This document shows positions 62,433 through 64,000 of a stretch of DNA of 64,000 nt, piece after piece; the stretch's first letter is position 1, and each line of letters opens with the position of its first letter. Source of the stretch: Closterium sp. NIES-65 (lineage: Eukaryota; Streptophyta; Zygnematophyceae; Desmidiales; Closteriaceae); NCBI GenBank assembly GCA_948144175.1, contig CANXME010002463.1:2317001-2381000 (forward strand), in the 5' to 3' direction. Below the pieces are notes generated by a model. That model was not told where the DNA came from. It was given only the letters and a program-made list of their open reading frames with translations, and did not search any database. A program made the translations under genes and the position numbers.

Positions 62433-64000
62433 TTACCCATTGCGCTGGCGCCAGTCTTGGATCATGGAGCGCACGGCATGGTTCGGCACGAGGTCCTTGC
62501 TGGGCAGCTTCTGATTGGTCATCGGTGACATGTCGCTCGTCTCCAGCCACGATTTGATTGCCTCCTGCTCGTACGTGTGCCCGTCTGCTGCCAGCACAGG
62601 GTTCACCATCATCTCCTGTGGGGGGGGGCAGTGCAGCGATTGCATGGGAAGAAAGATACAGAATTTAAGCGTGTAACAAACTAAATTATATCATTTATTG
62701 TCATTGCGTGAGAAAGAGAAAGAGGAGAAATACGAAGAGAGAGCTCATCACACACCTTCACATACCTCATGCACTCTCATCAAACTGAATATGTGGGCAC
62801 AGAAACGAGTTCTCCCTACCCACCCATCTACCCCGCCCACCCACCCACCCACCTGAGTGATGGGGCAGAAGAGCACGCTCGGAGCCTCCCCCATCGGCCG
62901 GCGGCTCGGGGCCTTCCGAGCCTCCTCCTCAGCCTTGGCAGCGCGCGCCCTGGCTCGGTCCAGCACCGGCATGACCTGCTTCTCTAGGTCCGGGCGCTTC
63001 TTCCTCCTCATCTCCGAACACTTCACCGCAATCCGCGCCACCTCCATCACCATATCTAGCGGCCAGTCACCCGCTCTTTCATCTAAAAACTCTTTCAATT
63101 CGTTCTCGTCCCCGTCGTCTACAGCCTCTTCTAGCCCTTCATACACGTTGGGTTTCCGGCCCGTGAGCAAGTCCAGCAGCACGATCCCCAGTGCGTAGAC
63201 ATCGGATTTCGGCCCAAATTCACCCGTTCGCTGAAACTCCGGGTCGACATACGCAAAGGTACCCACAGGAACAGACTCCCGCATGTAGGTCTGATCCATG
63301 GATAAACCCGGCATGAGCTTCGCCAGCCCGACGTCCCCTAGCTTCGCCACGAAGTTCTTATCTAAGAGGATGTTTCCGGGCTTTAAGTCCCGGTGGACGA
63401 TGGGCACAGGGCGCGTGTGGAGGATGAGGAGAGCGGAGGCGATTTCGGCAGCGACACGCATGCGGATGTACCAAGGGAGGGGGGGCGTGTTGTTGGCGCA
63501 GAGGAGGCGGTCCTCTAGAGAGCCGTTGGCCATGAACTCGTAGACGAGGCAGTACTTGCTGGGGCAGCAGCCAAGGAGCATGACAACATGAGGATGCTGA
63601 ATCTGACTCAGCACCTCCACCTGTGTGTGGTGGGGGGAGGGGCAGAGGAGGGAGAGGGATGAGGGGGCAAGCGGTTGCCAAGGAGCATGACAACATGAGG
63701 ATGCTGAATCTGACTCAGCACCTCCACCTGTGTGTGGTGGGGGGAGGGGCAGAGGAGGGAGAGGGATGAGGGGGCAAGCGGTTGGGAGCAAGCGGCAGGG
63801 CAGGGGTGGGCGGACAGATGGAACGCAGAGAAAATGTGTGGACTACATGGGAGTCCCGAATCTGGTCAATGGAATTGATGGGGGGGAGCGAGTGGAGGGG
63901 GGCGTGGGATGCCATGCGCAGCCCATATTGCGTCTGCTCCTTAGCAAAGGATGGACACCATATGCTTGCGAGGGACTCACCTCCTGCTGGAACTCGTTGG
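62433..64000 (-). CDS. U-box receptor-like cytoplasmic kinase (PUB kinase), 5' end outside the window
   Basis: Exons seen: beyond 64000..63981, 63620..62853, 62615..62433; phases close. The kinase part starts at NEFQQE then VEVLSQIQHPHVVMLLG and has the hinge (YCLVYEFMANGSLEDRL), catalytic loop IVHRDLKPGNILL, GDVGLAK (the DVG in place of DFG usual in plant U-box kinases), the activation segment GTFAYVDPEF, and SDVYALGIVLLDLLTG. A basic linker leads to a C-terminal U-box: FCPITQEMMVNPVLAADG, then HTYEQEAIKSWLE and MTNQKLPSKDLVPNHAVRS. Known: such proteins join kinase activity to E3 ubiquitin ligase activity; in land plants an N-terminal USP-like domain is common, not visible here. The stop at 62433 overlaps a possible GTAAGG donor, so a further 3' exon is possible. 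Confidence 0.9.
63571..63784 (-). repeat. 107-bp tandem duplication across the kinase exon acceptor
   Basis: The segment from CCAAGGAGCATGACAACATG to GGGGCAAGCGGTTG is present twice, at 63571-63677 and 63678-63784, apparently without change. It includes about 50 bp of exon, the CAG acceptor (main copy at 63620) and about 55 bp of intron. Confidence 0.95.

Overview
The window looks like nuclear DNA of a green plant-lineage organism, most likely a streptophyte alga (possibly a zygnematophyte such as Closterium; inference only). It carries a plant-type ATP-phosphofructokinase, the chloroplast NDH subunit PnsB1, a plant STN1 telomere protein, a root-cap-family secreted protein and a U-box receptor-like kinase, all with GT-AG introns. 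It also carries a giant secreted/membrane protein of Pmp-type beta-helix repeats plus Cys-rich GCC2/GCC3 modules, a type common in algae and protists rather than land plants. I saw no tRNA, rRNA or CRISPR array.

Layout. 1-12403 (minus): giant Pmp/GCC2-GCC3 membrane protein, running off the left edge. 13885-16491 (minus): unrecognised coiled-coil/low-complexity protein. 16.9-22.9 kb: broken Ty1/copia element. 23481-30791: younger copia element with identical 137-bp LTRs and a 5-bp target duplication. 32324-34119 (plus): root-cap-family protein, convergent with STN1 (34396-35267, minus). 35894-39820 (minus): conserved plastid-type membrane protein. 40842-55043 (minus): 13-exon ATP-PFK with a 5.9-kb minisatellite in one intron. 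55845-60313 (minus): PnsB1, six exons. 62433-64000 (minus): U-box protein kinase, running off the right edge. I rebuilt exon chains by hand; codon phases close across every junction for PFK (588 aa), PnsB1 (503 aa), STN1 (213 aa), the root-cap protein (518 aa) and the plastid membrane protein (585 aa).

Two structural oddities are the most interesting content. First, almost every intron of the multi-exon minus-strand genes holds one to four diverged tandem copies of the end of the neighbouring exon together with its splice site, giving arrays of decoy acceptors and donors. Second, a short palindrome of the form TTTTGAG-NCGN-CTCAAAA (cores TCGA, ACGT, GCGC) recurs at about nine loci, and in nearly all of them it lies exactly between two copies of a local duplication. 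I know of no described element of this form; an assembly artefact must be excluded first.

The host genes are not an operon and are unrelated in pathway: glycolysis (PFK), photosynthetic cyclic electron flow (PnsB1), telomere capping (STN1), cell surface (Pmp protein, root-cap protein) and signalling/ubiquitination (U-box kinase).
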